A DNA stretch of 64,000 nt from Tetrahymena thermophila SB210 (GCF_000189635.1 NW_002476434.1:868001-932000); one strand, 5' to 3'. Counted from the first letter of the stretch, positions 13,433 to 25,474 are shown. The notes: generated from the letters alone by a model not told the origin. Program-made: numbers and translations.

Positions 13433-16400
13433 TCAAATGAGAATAGATTGTTTGTTTACTTATTCCATCTTATTTTTGTTAATTGGTTGTGCAGGTGGCC
13501 TACATGTTTTATGCTTATTTAATGGAGAAGAAGATTGAGGTAAGGCTTATGAGATTTAATTATGTTGTTTGATGTTTAAAAAGCTTTTTATGTTGTTTTT
13601 TTCCTTTTGAAGTTAAAATAAATCCATGTATGCAATTTTTTCTTCTATGAATTAGTAGAGATTACTTATTGAACTATTTTCTTGTTATGTAAATAACTCT
13701 TTAAAGTACAATTTAAACACCTTTTGATAATGAGAAAGAATAAGAATGTGATACCCTAATCTACTCATTTGGATTAATTTATCGTAAGGAAGCTTCAATT
13801 CTTTTTTAGCTTCAGATTAGCTATCATAAATCTTTTTATTTAAAAAATTATAGAATGCAAATAAGTGTTTTCTATAAATTCCATAGATATGAGGTTCTAT
13901 TAAATCTCTTCCCTTCTCTAAGGTGCTTCTTTTCAAAAATTGCATAATTAATTGGTCCAGCTTTTTAATATTTTTGTCTGAAGTTATTTTTTCCTTCATT
14001 TCTTATTTTATTGATTAGGTTAACTAAAAGTAATCTTAGCTTTTTTAATCTGTTTATTATTTATTTGAATCATCACAGTTCTTTTTTGCTTATTCAGTTA
14101 ACTACCTAAAGATAAGGTTGTACAAACGAACTCTGAATAAGCTAAGAACTACAAGGACGCAGTTTAAGCATTCTTCGTTGTTAAAATGTTTGAATATTTC
14201 TTCTGTTTTTTATAAAACTATTTAAAAATAGCTTTATATTTTGAATTCAAAAGGATCAAGGAAGGAGGAGAACACAAAGAGTTCCTCATTTTAGTTAAAT
14301 GGTTTATATTAATCTTTGAGGATAGTATCTTTCAGTAGTTGAATAGGGGGATTTGCTACGCTTACTGTTTAAGAGCGCACAAGCGAACTCTTTCTCTCTT
14401 TTTAAACAAGCATTTGGTTTTTCTGATCATAGTAAACGGATTTTTCATATCCAACTGCAGAAGTAAATGATTGATTGCCTGATATTTCTTGGTAAGCCTC
14501 TCCATATGCTTGATATTAAGGTTAATCTGAGAAAGCTCTTTAGAGATGACTTAAATTTAATCCCATGCGATTTCTCATTTTTGTATTAAGCATATAAGAG
14601 CAAGCTATTTCATCTTAACTAACTAATTCATCAAAAATTTTTTCTTTCTATTAAGGAGTTTTGAGTCCGTTTTCTGATTGACTATCGTCAAATCCTTCTA
14701 TTGGTTCTTGATCAAATAAAAATTATCCGTTTTCATCACAATTATTTTGTTGCATATGCTATAGTTTAATTTTTAAATCGCTAGCATTAATAAATCTACT
14801 ATACACTTCCTACATACCTCCTCCTTCTTCACGTTGTTTGTTTGCAGATGCATTTTTAAATTATTACTACTCCTCATTCTAAACTGATAAAAATTGCTTA
14901 TTAGTGCCAGCTGCAGTGATCTGTATATTTATTTAGGATTAAGATGGTGTAGGCACTACAGAGTAAACTATTTGAGGATTTTTGTTATTTTCGCTCTTAC
15001 AAATCGATTAATCATTCTTAGACTCTGAAACTACTTTACTTTTTGTACCATTAGGATTTTTCATTTAAAGAGTTTTTGAAGAGATATCAAGACTACCACT
15101 CTTATGAAGATTATTTTGGCTCATTTTTACAGTATTTTTATTATAAGGAGAATGGGAGAGATCATGTATTGAAAGTGCTTGTTAATTATTTTATTATATT
15201 TTTTATGTTTCTATATTACTGTTTAAATCGTTTGCATTTTTTACTTCATTTCTTGGGTTTGCTAAAGGAATTTATTTTAAATTGCTTGGATTAGAAGATA
15301 CATCAGAGCGATTAGAATTTAAATCGATGTCAGGATTGAAGGCATCACGTTATGCCATTAATTTATCTAAAAAGTCAAAACCAGTAAAATCTCCCGAGCT
15401 TTCAACTGCATTCGAATCACTCTTATGAGAGGAATCGTACTAGTCTAAAAGTGGACAAAATTTTTTTTACTAATTTAACTTGTGCTATTCAATATGCTTA
15501 AATAAAGATTTATTATCAGAGATATTGCTATTATTTTCTAAGTGTTAGGATTTGTTCACTTGTTGATCTTATGTTTTATTTTTTTAGACTTCTTCTTATT
15601 ACAATTCGCTGTATTTTGGCATCTAAAGTTAATATTTATATATACCACTTTTATTGCTTGCACTACTTTTTTGAAGTAAAGATTCGTTATTTTTATTAAC
15701 TTTACTGTTACCATCTTTGCTAATCTATTAGTTATTTGTATTACAACTAAAATTGTAGCTAATTGTTTTATTGCTATTTGTATAACTTAAATTACTCTTA
15801 TTTAAATCAGATTTGCCCAAAAAGTTGCTTTATTTAATCACAGATTTAGTAATAGATTTGTCTGCAGCTACATTTAGGTTTTCATCATCTTCATAAAAGA
15901 CATCTTCAGTAAAAGAATTATTGTGATTGAGTTAACTAAATTAAGCTAAGTTATTACAATTAGCCTAGACTCCATTGTGAGAAAATGAGGATATGATATT
16001 TAACACTTGATTATCATTTATTTAAGATTTGACTGTTTCATCCTTTTAATCCTTTTTCATATACTCAATATACGAATTTTCATTTCTGGGATTCGCTTTG
16101 ATCAGTGATTTTTTCATGACACCATTCATAAAAGACTACTTTAAAAAATCTTCTTCATTTTTAATTGTCCTTATATTCTAGCTTGCATTAAATTAAGAGT
16201 TGGTGTTGCTGATAGCACTTTGTTTCAATTAAGATTTGTTTTAGCTTTTTTAGTATATTGAATTACTCATTTATTCGTAATGTTAATCTAAAATAACTGA
16301 ATTATCAGTAAAGCTCATATAAACATTACTAGTGTTAAATGCCTATCTTTTTTAATAATTTTCATTAGCTAATTTGCGATTTGCCCAAGTATTATTATTT

Positions 16401-17482
16401 GACACATAAGAATGATTGGTGCCCTTTGTATCATATTCGTCTATTGATTTTGTTAAATCTAAAGAAAATATATTCTTTTTGACTTACTCCCAGTTGTAGC
16501 GGTCTTTTTCGTGGAAGGCCAATAATCCTAGAAGACAAGTAATACTAAAATTTGAAATAGTTGTACTTTTACAAATAAGTGTTGATCTTAATGTCTCACT
16601 AGAGTATTTAACTTATTAGTAATATTCACTCAACCCTTCTTTTGTACTAGCTTTTTCTGCATTTATTTCCATGAACTTTTCGTTAAAAAGCATTTCATAA
16701 AATATACATCCAACACTCCATAAATTAGATTGCTGAGTTATCTTCTTGTGCTTAAGAGTTTCAGGAGCAATATATTCATTTATCTTTATAAGTTATTCTA
16801 TCTCTTTAGTATTCTTTTTCTTTAAATCTTCTTCTTAAAATAGATCTCCAGCATTTGAAAAAAGGATAATATCTTTTTTAGCATCACTGAGCAATCCATT
16901 TTACTGTTTAAAAAGCAAGAACTTAGGATGAATAGCAATATTTAAATAGCATTCTTCAGCATTGAAAACATTTTTTATATTATGCATTTCATTTAAACTC
17001 ATTAAAATGCATTTCATCAAATATATTGCATCATTTTCTGAGTAGATTTACTTTTGCTCTATCATTTCATTAATATTATCCTAAACATACTCTGTTATGA
17101 TTTCAATATTATCATCGTCTTCTTAGTGATTTAACAACTGAGGAATCCAATTCGCTGACTGTCTACTAAAATTCTATAATATGTCTATTGAATGGCGTGC
17201 ACGCTAAATTACTAATTTTCCATTTGAGTACAACTCTAATTTATTTTTATTATAAACTTTAACAAATCCTATTCTTTCATTATTTTCATTCATCTAGCAT
17301 TTATAAGTTTTCTAAGCACTATCACCAGCGATTTGACTTTCAAGAATAATGTATTTCTCATCTTCTGACTCTTTACAAGGTGTTTCTCTTTATATATTTC
17401 TATTAAACTTATCATCTTCCTCTGTGATGTCCTATTATCTTTTTGGATTTGCTGGTACCCTATCGTAGTTATTATAACTCAT
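13433..17482 (-). CDS. protein with N-terminal pseudokinase domain, 1,349 aa
   Basis: This is a single open frame of 1,350 codons. The ATG is at 17482 (MSYNNYDR) and the TGA ends at 13433; the length is divisible by three. Residues about 60-290 follow the protein kinase fold. A VKVY lysine strand is seen early, the activation-segment end IAPETL is at 238-243, and the following SNLWSVGCIFYEMLF matches subdomain IX. Catalysis looks impossible. The HRD-xxxx-N loop reads NIAIHPKFLLF, with Ala183 at the catalytic Asp position and Phe at the metal-binding Asn. DFG is replaced by LFS (207-209). The glycine-rich loop has no GxGxxG. The remainder is a long Asn/Ser-rich disordered stretch. It ends in a more ordered C-terminal region of about 300 residues, rich in Leu and Phe (SLFRVRLYNLIF, then RKHLFAFYNFL), with no family I recognise. 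A scaffold or regulatory role is inferred. Confidence 0.85.
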
Positions 17483-18489
17483 AAATCACCTTCAAATATA
17501 AGATTTAATTTTTTTTTTTCTTATTTAATTAATTTTTTTTGAGTTATATATAAATTTTTAAATATTATTAATCTAATTGATAAAAAAATACTCCACAATT
17601 TTCAAATAATTTTTTGTCTAAAATTTGATTAAAACTTCTGAAAATTAAATGTTTAGATTTTAAATAAGTAAAGGCAATTTTATTATAAATAAATATCAAT
17701 TAATACTTTCTTTGTTCTACCTCGCTAAATCACAAATCTTAAATTAAATCCTAATTATATATGAAAAACTTTTAAATTTTAAGATATTGTTTGTTTTTCT
17801 TTCAACGTCTGTTTATTTTTAACTAATTATCAAACATAAATTAATACTATTTATATATCACAAAATAAGTCAATAGTATTTATTATGATAGATAAATTTA
17901 AATTTATAAACTAAATAACGTATTATTTATATTGTACAAGTGTTGATTGTGTTTATTACTCTCTAAATATTTACAAATAATAAATAGATTACTTGGCATT
18001 TAAATAAATGATTGATTTTATATATTTGATCTGGTTATTAACTTTATGAGTTAAAATATAACTATTACTAAATAATAATTTATAATTAAGTTTTTCATTC
18101 TAAATATATTTAAAAAAGCTAGAAGAAACAAAATTATTTTATTTAAGTTTGTTTGTTTATAAATATCTGAGTCTATCTTAAAATTGATTTCTACATTTAG
18201 ATGGTTCTTTTTATAAAATATAATTCAAAAATATTTATTTTTTCATTTAGAATTTTGTTAATTTTATTTAATTTAATTTTTCATTCTAAAAATATTTAAG
18301 GATACTAAATGAAACAAAATTATTTTATTAAAGTTTGCTTATTTGCTTATAAATAAATATCTGTGTCTATCTTTAAATTGATTTCTACATTTTGATGATT
18401 CTTTCTTTTTATTAAATATAGTTAAAAAATATTTATTTTTTTCATTTAGAATTTTGTAAAAATAAACTAGTAAATTAATAAATTGGAGT
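17483..18489. other. AT-rich spacer between divergent genes
   Basis: No coding frame is visible. It should contain the promoters of the pseudokinase gene (minus) and the RPYN-repeat gene (plus). Its right half is a diverged tandem duplication, annotated separately. Confidence 0.6.
18091..18460. repeat. tandem duplication of about 186 bp upstream of the RPYN gene
   Basis: Two diverged head-to-tail copies (about 18091-18276 and 18277-18460) share an ordered series of blocks. They begin with TTTTCATTCTAAA, followed by AAACAAAATTATTTTATT, then TTGATTTCTACATTT, and end with TTTCATTTAGAATTTTGT. The second copy ends about 30 bp before the ATG at 18490. Confidence 0.8.
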
Positions 18490-19596
18490 ATGGGAGATAG
18501 ATTTAATAATAGTAGAAATAACAGTTTTCAAAAACCATTTCCCAGCAATGATAGGCAAAAAGATGGATTTAAATATCAACAAGATAAAAGATCTTAAAGT
18601 AGCGATGGGAAAGCATTTGATAACAATAATAATAGGTTCTAAAGGAATAATGAATAACCTAATCGCCCTTTTCAAAGCAATTAGTAATTTAGACCTTTTA
18701 ACAAAGATTTTTAAAATTAAACGAGGAATTAGAATCAAGATACCTCAGGTAGGTATTCTTAGCCTTATAACAGAGACAATTCAGGTCAATCCAGGCCTTA
18801 TAATAAAGATTACTAAAATTAACCAAGATAATAGAATTAAGATAGTAATGGATAATAATCATAGCCCTAAAACAGAGATAATCAAGGTCAATATAAGCCT
18901 TATAACAACAATTAATTCAATTAAGCAAGGTATTAGAATTAAGACTAATAATTCTAGTCCTAAAAAAGAGATAATGAAGGATAATTTAGGCCTTATAACA
19001 AAGATTTTTCAAATTAAGCCAGACAATAAAATTAAGACACCTAAGGTCAATAATCCTAACCCTAAAACAGAGACAATCAAAGTGGTCAATATAGACCTTA
19101 TAATAACAATTATCAAAGCTAATTCAGGTAATAAAATTAAGACTAATAATTCTAATCCTAAAACAGAGAAAATCAAGGATAATATAGACCCTATAACAGT
19201 AATTATCAAGGGAGATACTAAAATGATAACAGAGAAAATTATGGATAAAATTCTTATAGAGATGGCTAAAGAAATATGAATTATAATAGTACTTATAAAA
19301 CTCAAAATTAAGGATTTACTTCTATATTTACAGACCCTTTTATAGGCTAAAGCTAAAGTGGTAGCAGTAATTAACAGTATCAATCTTCAGACAATAAAAT
19401 AAAAAAAGCAGCTATGAAAGATCTTTCTGAAAATGAGATGGCAGGAATTATAGACAATTTATGTGTAAATATTCTTGTTGACAAAATTATACATTAAAAT
19501 TTGATGAACGATGGTTAAGAATACAACCTAATTCAATCTTATGCAAACAAAGAAATTAAATTAATAAATAATCTTAAGCAACTTTTTCAATAATGA
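18490..19596 (+). CDS. RPYN-repeat, Q/N-rich prion-like protein, 368 aa
   Basis: This is one open frame of 369 codons including TGA, with no intron. The first 280 or so residues are a low-complexity array rich in Gln, Asn, Arg, Gly and Tyr. Irregular units of about 30-40 residues are built on a (R/Q/K)P(Y/F)N core followed by N-Q/D-rich text; at least seven such cores are visible. The composition (Q/N plus spaced Tyr and Arg-Gly) is that of prion-like or condensate-forming domains. The last 60 residues (from about 307, KAAMKDLSENEMAGIID) have ordinary helical composition and could be a folded interaction domain. No RNA-recognition motif is visible. Repeat units are also similar at the DNA level, so unequal exchange probably shapes the gene. 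The product's role is unknown. Confidence 0.8.
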
Positions 19597-20375
19597 ATGA
19601 ATAAAAATTGTAATTAAATAAATAAATTAATTTTTAATTTTTATGATGTACATTTTATATTATGTAAATACCTTTTTATAAATAAATGTTTATTTTATTT
19701 CATTTATAGTTTAAGTAGTTATATTCTAAATAAGAGTAAATGTATCTAATTAAATCATACAATAACTAAATTGTTAAATAACTAAATTTAAAATTAATTT
19801 TTAATTTTTATGATATTCATTTTATATAATGTAAATATCTTATAAAAGATATATGTTTATTTTATTTCATTTATAGCTTAAATAGTTATATTCTAAATAA
19901 GATTAAATGTATCTAATTTAGTCATACAACATTAACTAAATATTCAAATAACTAAATTTATCTAAGGGATACATCATAATATATACATTAAAAACTTTCT
20001 AAAGTGGCACCATCAAAATCAAAATGTTTAATAAAAATAGAAATAATTCATATTACATTTAAAAATTAACACTCTCTTAGTTTTCCTATAATTTTAAAAT
20101 AAACACTGTTTTTTTATTTTACTTTTTTTTTGTTTAATTTTAGTGGACATAATTAATAGGTAAATAAATTATAAACTAACTAAGTTTTTTAATATAGGAA
20201 ATAATATCAATCAATCCATAAGTTCCATATTATTTAAATAAAATTTTATACTTTCGATAAGATTTAAAAACATTATTATTTTTTAAAAGAAAGAATAATG
20301 TATTGATTTAAAACCTCACTTGTTTGAATGAAAACAAATATCCAAACCAATTTATTTTGTAAAATTTTATTAAAA
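19597..20375. other. spacer between convergent genes
   Basis: No coding frame is visible. It holds the tandem duplication annotated at 19624-19960; the rest is AT-rich sequence without recognisable signals. Confidence 0.6.
19624..19960. repeat. tandem duplication of about 168 bp downstream of the RPYN gene
   Basis: Two copies (about 19624-19790 and 19792-19960) share blocks in the same order. These include AAATTAATTTTTAATTTTTA, TTTATTTTATTTCATTTATAG, TAGTTATATTCTAAATAAG and AAATGTATCTAATT. Divergence is moderate. This duplication is unrelated in sequence to the one upstream of the gene. Confidence 0.85.
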
Positions 20376-21280
20376 TCAATTTTTTTTAATTTTTTTCTAA
20401 GTGGATTCTTTTAGTTAATCTTATTGTTAAAGATTATTGTTATCATCATTTTTATCTTACTTTTATTCTTTTGTAGTATCTTTTTTAGGGATCACAGAAA
20501 AAAACCTTTTGATTCCTTTCGAATCCTATTTCTTTTAAAATTCTTCAAATTTAAAAAGACAATTTTTTGATCTGTCTTTTTAATCATTGACATTTTCTCC
20601 AACTCTAAAGATTTCCAATTCACTCTTTATAAACTCTTCATTGTATTAAGAAATCTTTTATTTCATTTCAGAGAAATTGTCATCTGACAAATATGTTTAA
20701 ATGTCATCTTGTTTAATAAAAAGTGGCATTCTAGCATGTATTTTGCCTATTTCACACTTTCCTTCTTAAGTGAAAACAACAAAATTTCCTTCTTCATTCA
20801 TTTTAAGAGCACCTAAAAACATTCTTTAATTAACTTATTTTGGCTTGATTGCATATATTTTCTTTTTATCTTCAGTCCACTCATAATAACCATCTACAGC
20901 TAAAACACATCTATTTAGTTTATTTGCTACAACTTATTTAAATTTCATTTCTACATCTTCTATTCTACTATTCAAAAGTAAGTTATTGTGCTTTTCATTT
21001 TTTAAACTAAACTACTAAACCTTTTATTTATTTATTTAACAATATAACTTAGAATAACTCTTCATTATTTAACTCCAAATCATTAAGATAAAATAATTAC
21101 CTCAATTTTTAATCTGTTAGAATTACTATCATCTTTTAAAACTATTGGCATATATTCTAAAGTCCTTATATTATAATTTTAGCTAAATTTTTCTTCATTT
21201 GCGATATTTTAATCCTCATCAATTCCTAATAATTTTTTAAGATCTTAAAGAGAAAACTCAATAAAAAACCTGTGAACCAT
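20376..21280 (-). CDS. SRAP/HMCES-family protein lacking Cys2
   Basis: Two exons (21280-21101 and 21020-20376) flank an 80-bp GT...AG intron and give 274 residues. The family (HMCES in animals, YedK in bacteria) covalently shields abasic sites in single-stranded DNA. Conserved elements are NYNIRTLEYMPIV, the active-site Asn in LNSRIE (Asn77), RCVLAVDGYYEW (Glu107) and KIHARMP (His155). The normal N-terminus is Met-Cys-Gly-Arg, where Cys2 after Met removal forms the thiazolidine crosslink. Here the start reads Met-Val-His-Arg, so the crosslinking Cys is absent. No alternative upstream start giving Cys2 is visible. After residue 180 the protein has an extra charged tail that ends Lys/Gln-rich. 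The WGL segment after the intron is also degenerate (VQQFSL). The family call is firm; activity is doubtful. Confidence 0.85.
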
Positions 21281-22173
21281 TTTAAATATAAATATATTTA
21301 ATTCTAAAAATGTTGATTTCGATGGAGGCTATTAAGGTATTTATTAATTTTGTTAAGTTTTAAATAAAATAAATATATTTTTATCTTAAGATTCTCAATA
21401 TCGATACTAATAGCTAATATTAAGATTATTAATAATATCAATCAATTTTGTGTTATATTTCGAATGAAGAAAAAAAATCTTATTTAAAATTATCAGGATT
21501 ATATTAGATATTGGTTTAGAGTTTCTGATAAATTTTGTGTGTACCACACAAAATAAGTATTAGACTTAAAATTTTTTTCAAATTTTAACAGCCAACATTT
21601 ACATTAGAATTTAAAGTTTGTTTCATCATTCATTTTATTTTAATAATAATTATATTTCAAATATCTTTTATTTTCATTAAATTTAATTAAAACACTTTTA
21701 ATTATTTTATATTGCATTACTTTGAAAAATTATTTGGAGTGATTAAATTATTCTTTCTTTCTTTTCAGTTGATTATAATCGTTTAAAATCTAAGATATTA
21801 TATAATATTTGCATACTTTAATTAAGCGTTTAATAATTAAAATAAATATTTTTAATAAAAATAAAATAAATAAATAAAATGAGTATATTAATTTAAAGAA
21901 AATGCCATTTATAAATCACCCACTACTTTTCTTTAAACCTGTTTCTTAATTAAAATATTTAATTAATTAAAAATCTCTTAATAAATTGCCAAAACTAAAC
22001 AGTGATTATTTTGAAAATGAATTTTAGTAAGTTAGTAAATTAAGAACATTATTTAATAAGTTTATAACAACTATAATATAAACTTCATATTACAAATTAT
22101 TAATTAGAAATATTATTAAAATATTTAAAACATTTTAATAATAAATAAATAACTAAATCAAACAATCAATCAA
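21281..22173. other. AT-rich spacer
   Basis: It lies upstream of the SRAP gene and downstream of the ZnF-UBP gene, both on the minus strand. No gene is visible. A short CAAT repeat (about 22163-22180) overlaps the 3' end of the ZnF-UBP gene. Confidence 0.6.
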
Positions 22174-23149
22174 TCAATCATCTAAGCAATAAATAGCTAA
22201 CTCTAATTATTCTTCTCCAGAAATTACTTTTTCAAATTTAATTGAAGTGTGAATGGGAAATCCTTCTATTTCATTCATTAAATAGGCTATCTTTTCTCTG
22301 GTTACTTGCTCCAAATTTTTTCCAAATCTTATAACAGATCCCAAAACTTCTTCACTTTCATTTTTTATAATTTGTTAAGCATAATTACTTTTACTATTTT
22401 AAATTTAATATCCCTTTAACACTCCTTTTTACACAATTATATCTTTCTAAAACTAACTTAAAATTAGTACTTAATAAACCTTTTATTCTTTAATATCTCC
22501 TGCTACAAAAAATCCATTACCGTTGATGGCTTTTTAACTAATTTCTTCATGATTCTTATCACTTTATGATACTAAATTCTGCTTTTAAGAAAAATCTCCC
22601 TATTTTTGATTTAATTTTGATGTTCATGTTTAAAAACATATGATTTTATAGAAATTGTTATTTAAAAAATGAATACTTAATAATGTAAATAAAATATTTA
22701 ATGTAATAAACAGCTAAAATTAATTTTAATAATAAAACATTTAATTTACTTACTTCATTAAATTTAGCCTTTTAAAATAATTTTCTCAACTTGGAAAGGT
22801 CTTAATTTGTTATATAAGAATCACATTCGTAACACCAAAAGCTTAAATCAGAAAAACTAACAGCAACTTAATGATCTTAATTCTATTAATTATGCATAGC
22901 CATATGACCTTTAACATACCTACTGCAATAGACGTTATTACAAATTAAGCAAAACCAATTTTCACCAACATTTTCACAATTGCTACATTAACTCCAAAAT
23001 AACTATTATCTTTTCTGATAAATAGTCTCTTCTGTTTTTTTCAAATCTAGCTTTAGAGCGTGTGGACAATTAGTAATAGGTTCTACTGCAAATGCTTCTT
23101 CGCCTGTAAATGGATCTATAAAAGCCTATCCTGCCTATAAATTTATCAT
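22174..23149 (-). CDS. ZnF-UBP (ubiquitin-binding zinc finger) protein
   Basis: Two exons (23149-22754 and 22599-22174) around a 154-bp intron with a GTAAGT donor encode 273 residues. Residues 28-109 form a UBP-type zinc finger with the full ligand set: Cys28/His30, Cys55, Cys58, Cys67, Cys70, Cys75, His82, His86, His93, Cys106 and Cys109. The flanking text (YCSRYVKGHMAMH, SDLSFWCYECDSYI) is very close to the HDAC6/BRAP2-type finger, which binds the free C-terminal Gly-Gly of ubiquitin. There is no deacetylase or ubiquitin protease domain. The second exon encodes a further 140 residues, predicted soluble, that I do not recognise. A ubiquitin-reader or adaptor role is inferred. The spliced frame is consistent across both exons, which supports the model. 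Confidence 0.88.
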
Positions 23150-25474
23150 ATTTATATGTTGTTTTTCTTATTGTTTACAAAATATAATAATAATAAAATA
23201 TATGAATTAATAATTTGATAAGATAAATACCTTTTAGACAAATAAATGTTAACAGATCTGATTAATTATAATCAGAAACGAAATTACTATGTAAATTATA
23301 AATCAAACAATTAATTAAAATTATTAAAGAAAGTATTTCTACACAATTGATTGTTTAAAACCTAAGAAAATTCTTTATGTAAAAATGTTTATAAAATAAA
23401 AAAATCAAATTGCTTGCTCATTCATTCATTCATTTTTTATTAGATAAAAATTCATTTTAAAATTTTTATTTAATTGTTTAAAATGCTAATTTGAAACAAA
23501 TTAGCATGAAAGGATTTTTATTATCTTAAATTAAAATTTATTGTCAAAGAAATAAATAATGAATAGATCTTTATTATTAATCAAATTAAAATTGATTTTT
23601 AATAGAAATTGTTACTGAAGAATATTTTAGCTAGCTCAAAAATAATATTTTTTTTTTAACACTAAAAATTTAGTCTAAAAAAAAATAAACTCCATTCAAA
23701 ATAAAATTAATTATTTCATTTGAAGATTTTTATAATTTAAATTAATAAATTTAATATTAAAATAAGAAAAAAAACAAAGTTAAATAGCAAATAATTGTTA
23801 TTTTAACTGATAAATTTTTTTTTAGTAATATTTTATTTCTTTAAAATTTTCAAGCTTCAAAAAAAAGAGAAATATTATTTGAAATAGCAGTTCTAAGTTA
23901 CTATAAAATAAATGAAGATCCTAATTTACTCTTATTTTAGTAAATGAGTGTAGAAAGTATTTGTTTTTACTTATAAAAGACTATAAAATAAATGAAGATC
24001 CTAATTTACTCTTATTTTAGTAAATGAGTGTAGAAAGTATTTGTTTTTACTTATAAAAGAATTATTGATGAATAATATATATTTTGTCAAGCAAATATTT
24101 CTAAAATTAGGATATTATTCATAAAGATACAATTTATTTAATTATTATAATCGTTATAATTACGTAATTGAATGCTGACATCAACAACTAATTATATAAC
24201 TAAAAACAATTTTTGATATTTTGGTAATATAAAAAATTATAAAATTTGTTGAATTAAACTTTTTTGAATGATTTAAATATTATATACAGAAAATTTACAC
24301 AGATTTTTGTATTAGTAATGTATTAGATGAGTATATTATTTTTCATCACTAATAGATTTTGCAACTATAATAGATAATTTATAAAGAACTTGTTTTTTAA
24401 ATTTTGAAGAATAAATAATGTTTTTACTTATTAAATATTTTATATGATTTGTTTGTTACACAGCAATAATTAAATGAAAATTTAAGCTTTAAAAAATTAA
24501 AACTAATTTTTATTGAAAATTGAATTAATTATTTATAAAATAAAATATTTATTTAAAATTTTACTTTAACTAATTTTTTTCCAAAAAATAGATATCTAAT
24601 TATTGAAAATAATAGGAAAGCTTAAGTTTGCTTAACATTCCTAATCAATTACCTAAATTTTAAGTTAATTTTGACTCTAGTTTATTAAATTAATTAAAGT
24701 ATTATTTGATCTTGGAATACTTTTCTTAATTTTTATTTTAAGTAAAACTTGATAAAGAGACTCTCTCTAAATTTAGTAAAATGTCAAGAAAATAGAGACA
24801 TAATAAATTAAATTAGATATTATACAATTTTGTATCAGTTATTTTACAATAATCACGTAAAAAATTTATCTGGTAAAATTAATTATTGCATCATAATAGA
24901 ATTTAGAAATGATATTGGCTCATACAAAAGTGTTATGAATTTCTAATATCGTAATAAAAATTTAAAAATTACTAGAGATATACATATTAATCTTAAAAAA
25001 AAAATTAATGACGATATTTGGTTTTTAATTAAAAATCCAATGAAATATCACCTAAAAGAATTAAGAATTCAAAAAAATATATTAACTTATTTTTACAAAT
25101 TAATTCAGTTAATAGGAAGTATCTTGTCTTATAAAGCTCATCAAAAGGTTTAGATTAAAAGCTATAAATCCATTATTGATTACATATTGCCATAATAAAG
25201 AAAATATAAAAAAAACTAATAAAAATCAAAATAAAAAAGTTAATCTATAAATCAATCAATACAAAATCTAAATTTCTAATTGGCAAGACTCAAATAAACA
25301 TTTTGTTTATTCAGAAACTAAATCCAAAGTTAAAAAACATTTTAAAACAAGAATAAACCAATATTCAAGAATTGAGGAATAAAAAAAGCACAATTTCTTA
25401 AAATTTGAATTCAAAACAAAAAAACATTTGCGTTTTGCTTAATACATTATTTATCAAAGAGCCTGCCAAAAAAA
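23150..25474. other. long AT-rich region with an exact duplication; possible small exons
   Basis: Most of this stretch is non-coding by composition. It carries the exact 80-bp duplication at 23901-24060. Between about 24782 and 25370 there are TGA-free frames on the plus strand (one starts MSRKQRHNK, another runs 24905-25370). Their codon content is no better than the flanks and I could not join them into a gene. Confidence 0.45.
23901..24060. repeat. perfect 80-bp tandem duplication
   Basis: Bases 23901-23980 and 23981-24060 are identical as read (both start CTATAAAATAAATGAAG and end TTACTTATAAAAGA). The unit has no coding frame of interest. Confidence 0.97.

Noticed and set aside
15076-15294. 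Plus-strand frame encoding a Phe/Tyr/Leu-rich peptide
   Set aside because: It lies wholly inside, and antisense to, the minus-strand pseudokinase gene, whose frame is open for 1,350 codons.
18548-19279. Long standard-code open frames on both strands across the RPYN gene (for example 18548-19279 plus, 19009-19383 minus), Ile/Lys-rich
   Set aside because: They are out-of-frame shadows of the repetitive Q/N-rich gene. Its real frame is full of TAA/TAG and ends at TGA 19594.
24782-25370. TGA-free stretches that could be exons of a gene upstream of 25475
   Set aside because: With only TGA as stop in AT-rich DNA, such lengths occur by chance. The codon content equals background, and no intron set joined them convincingly.
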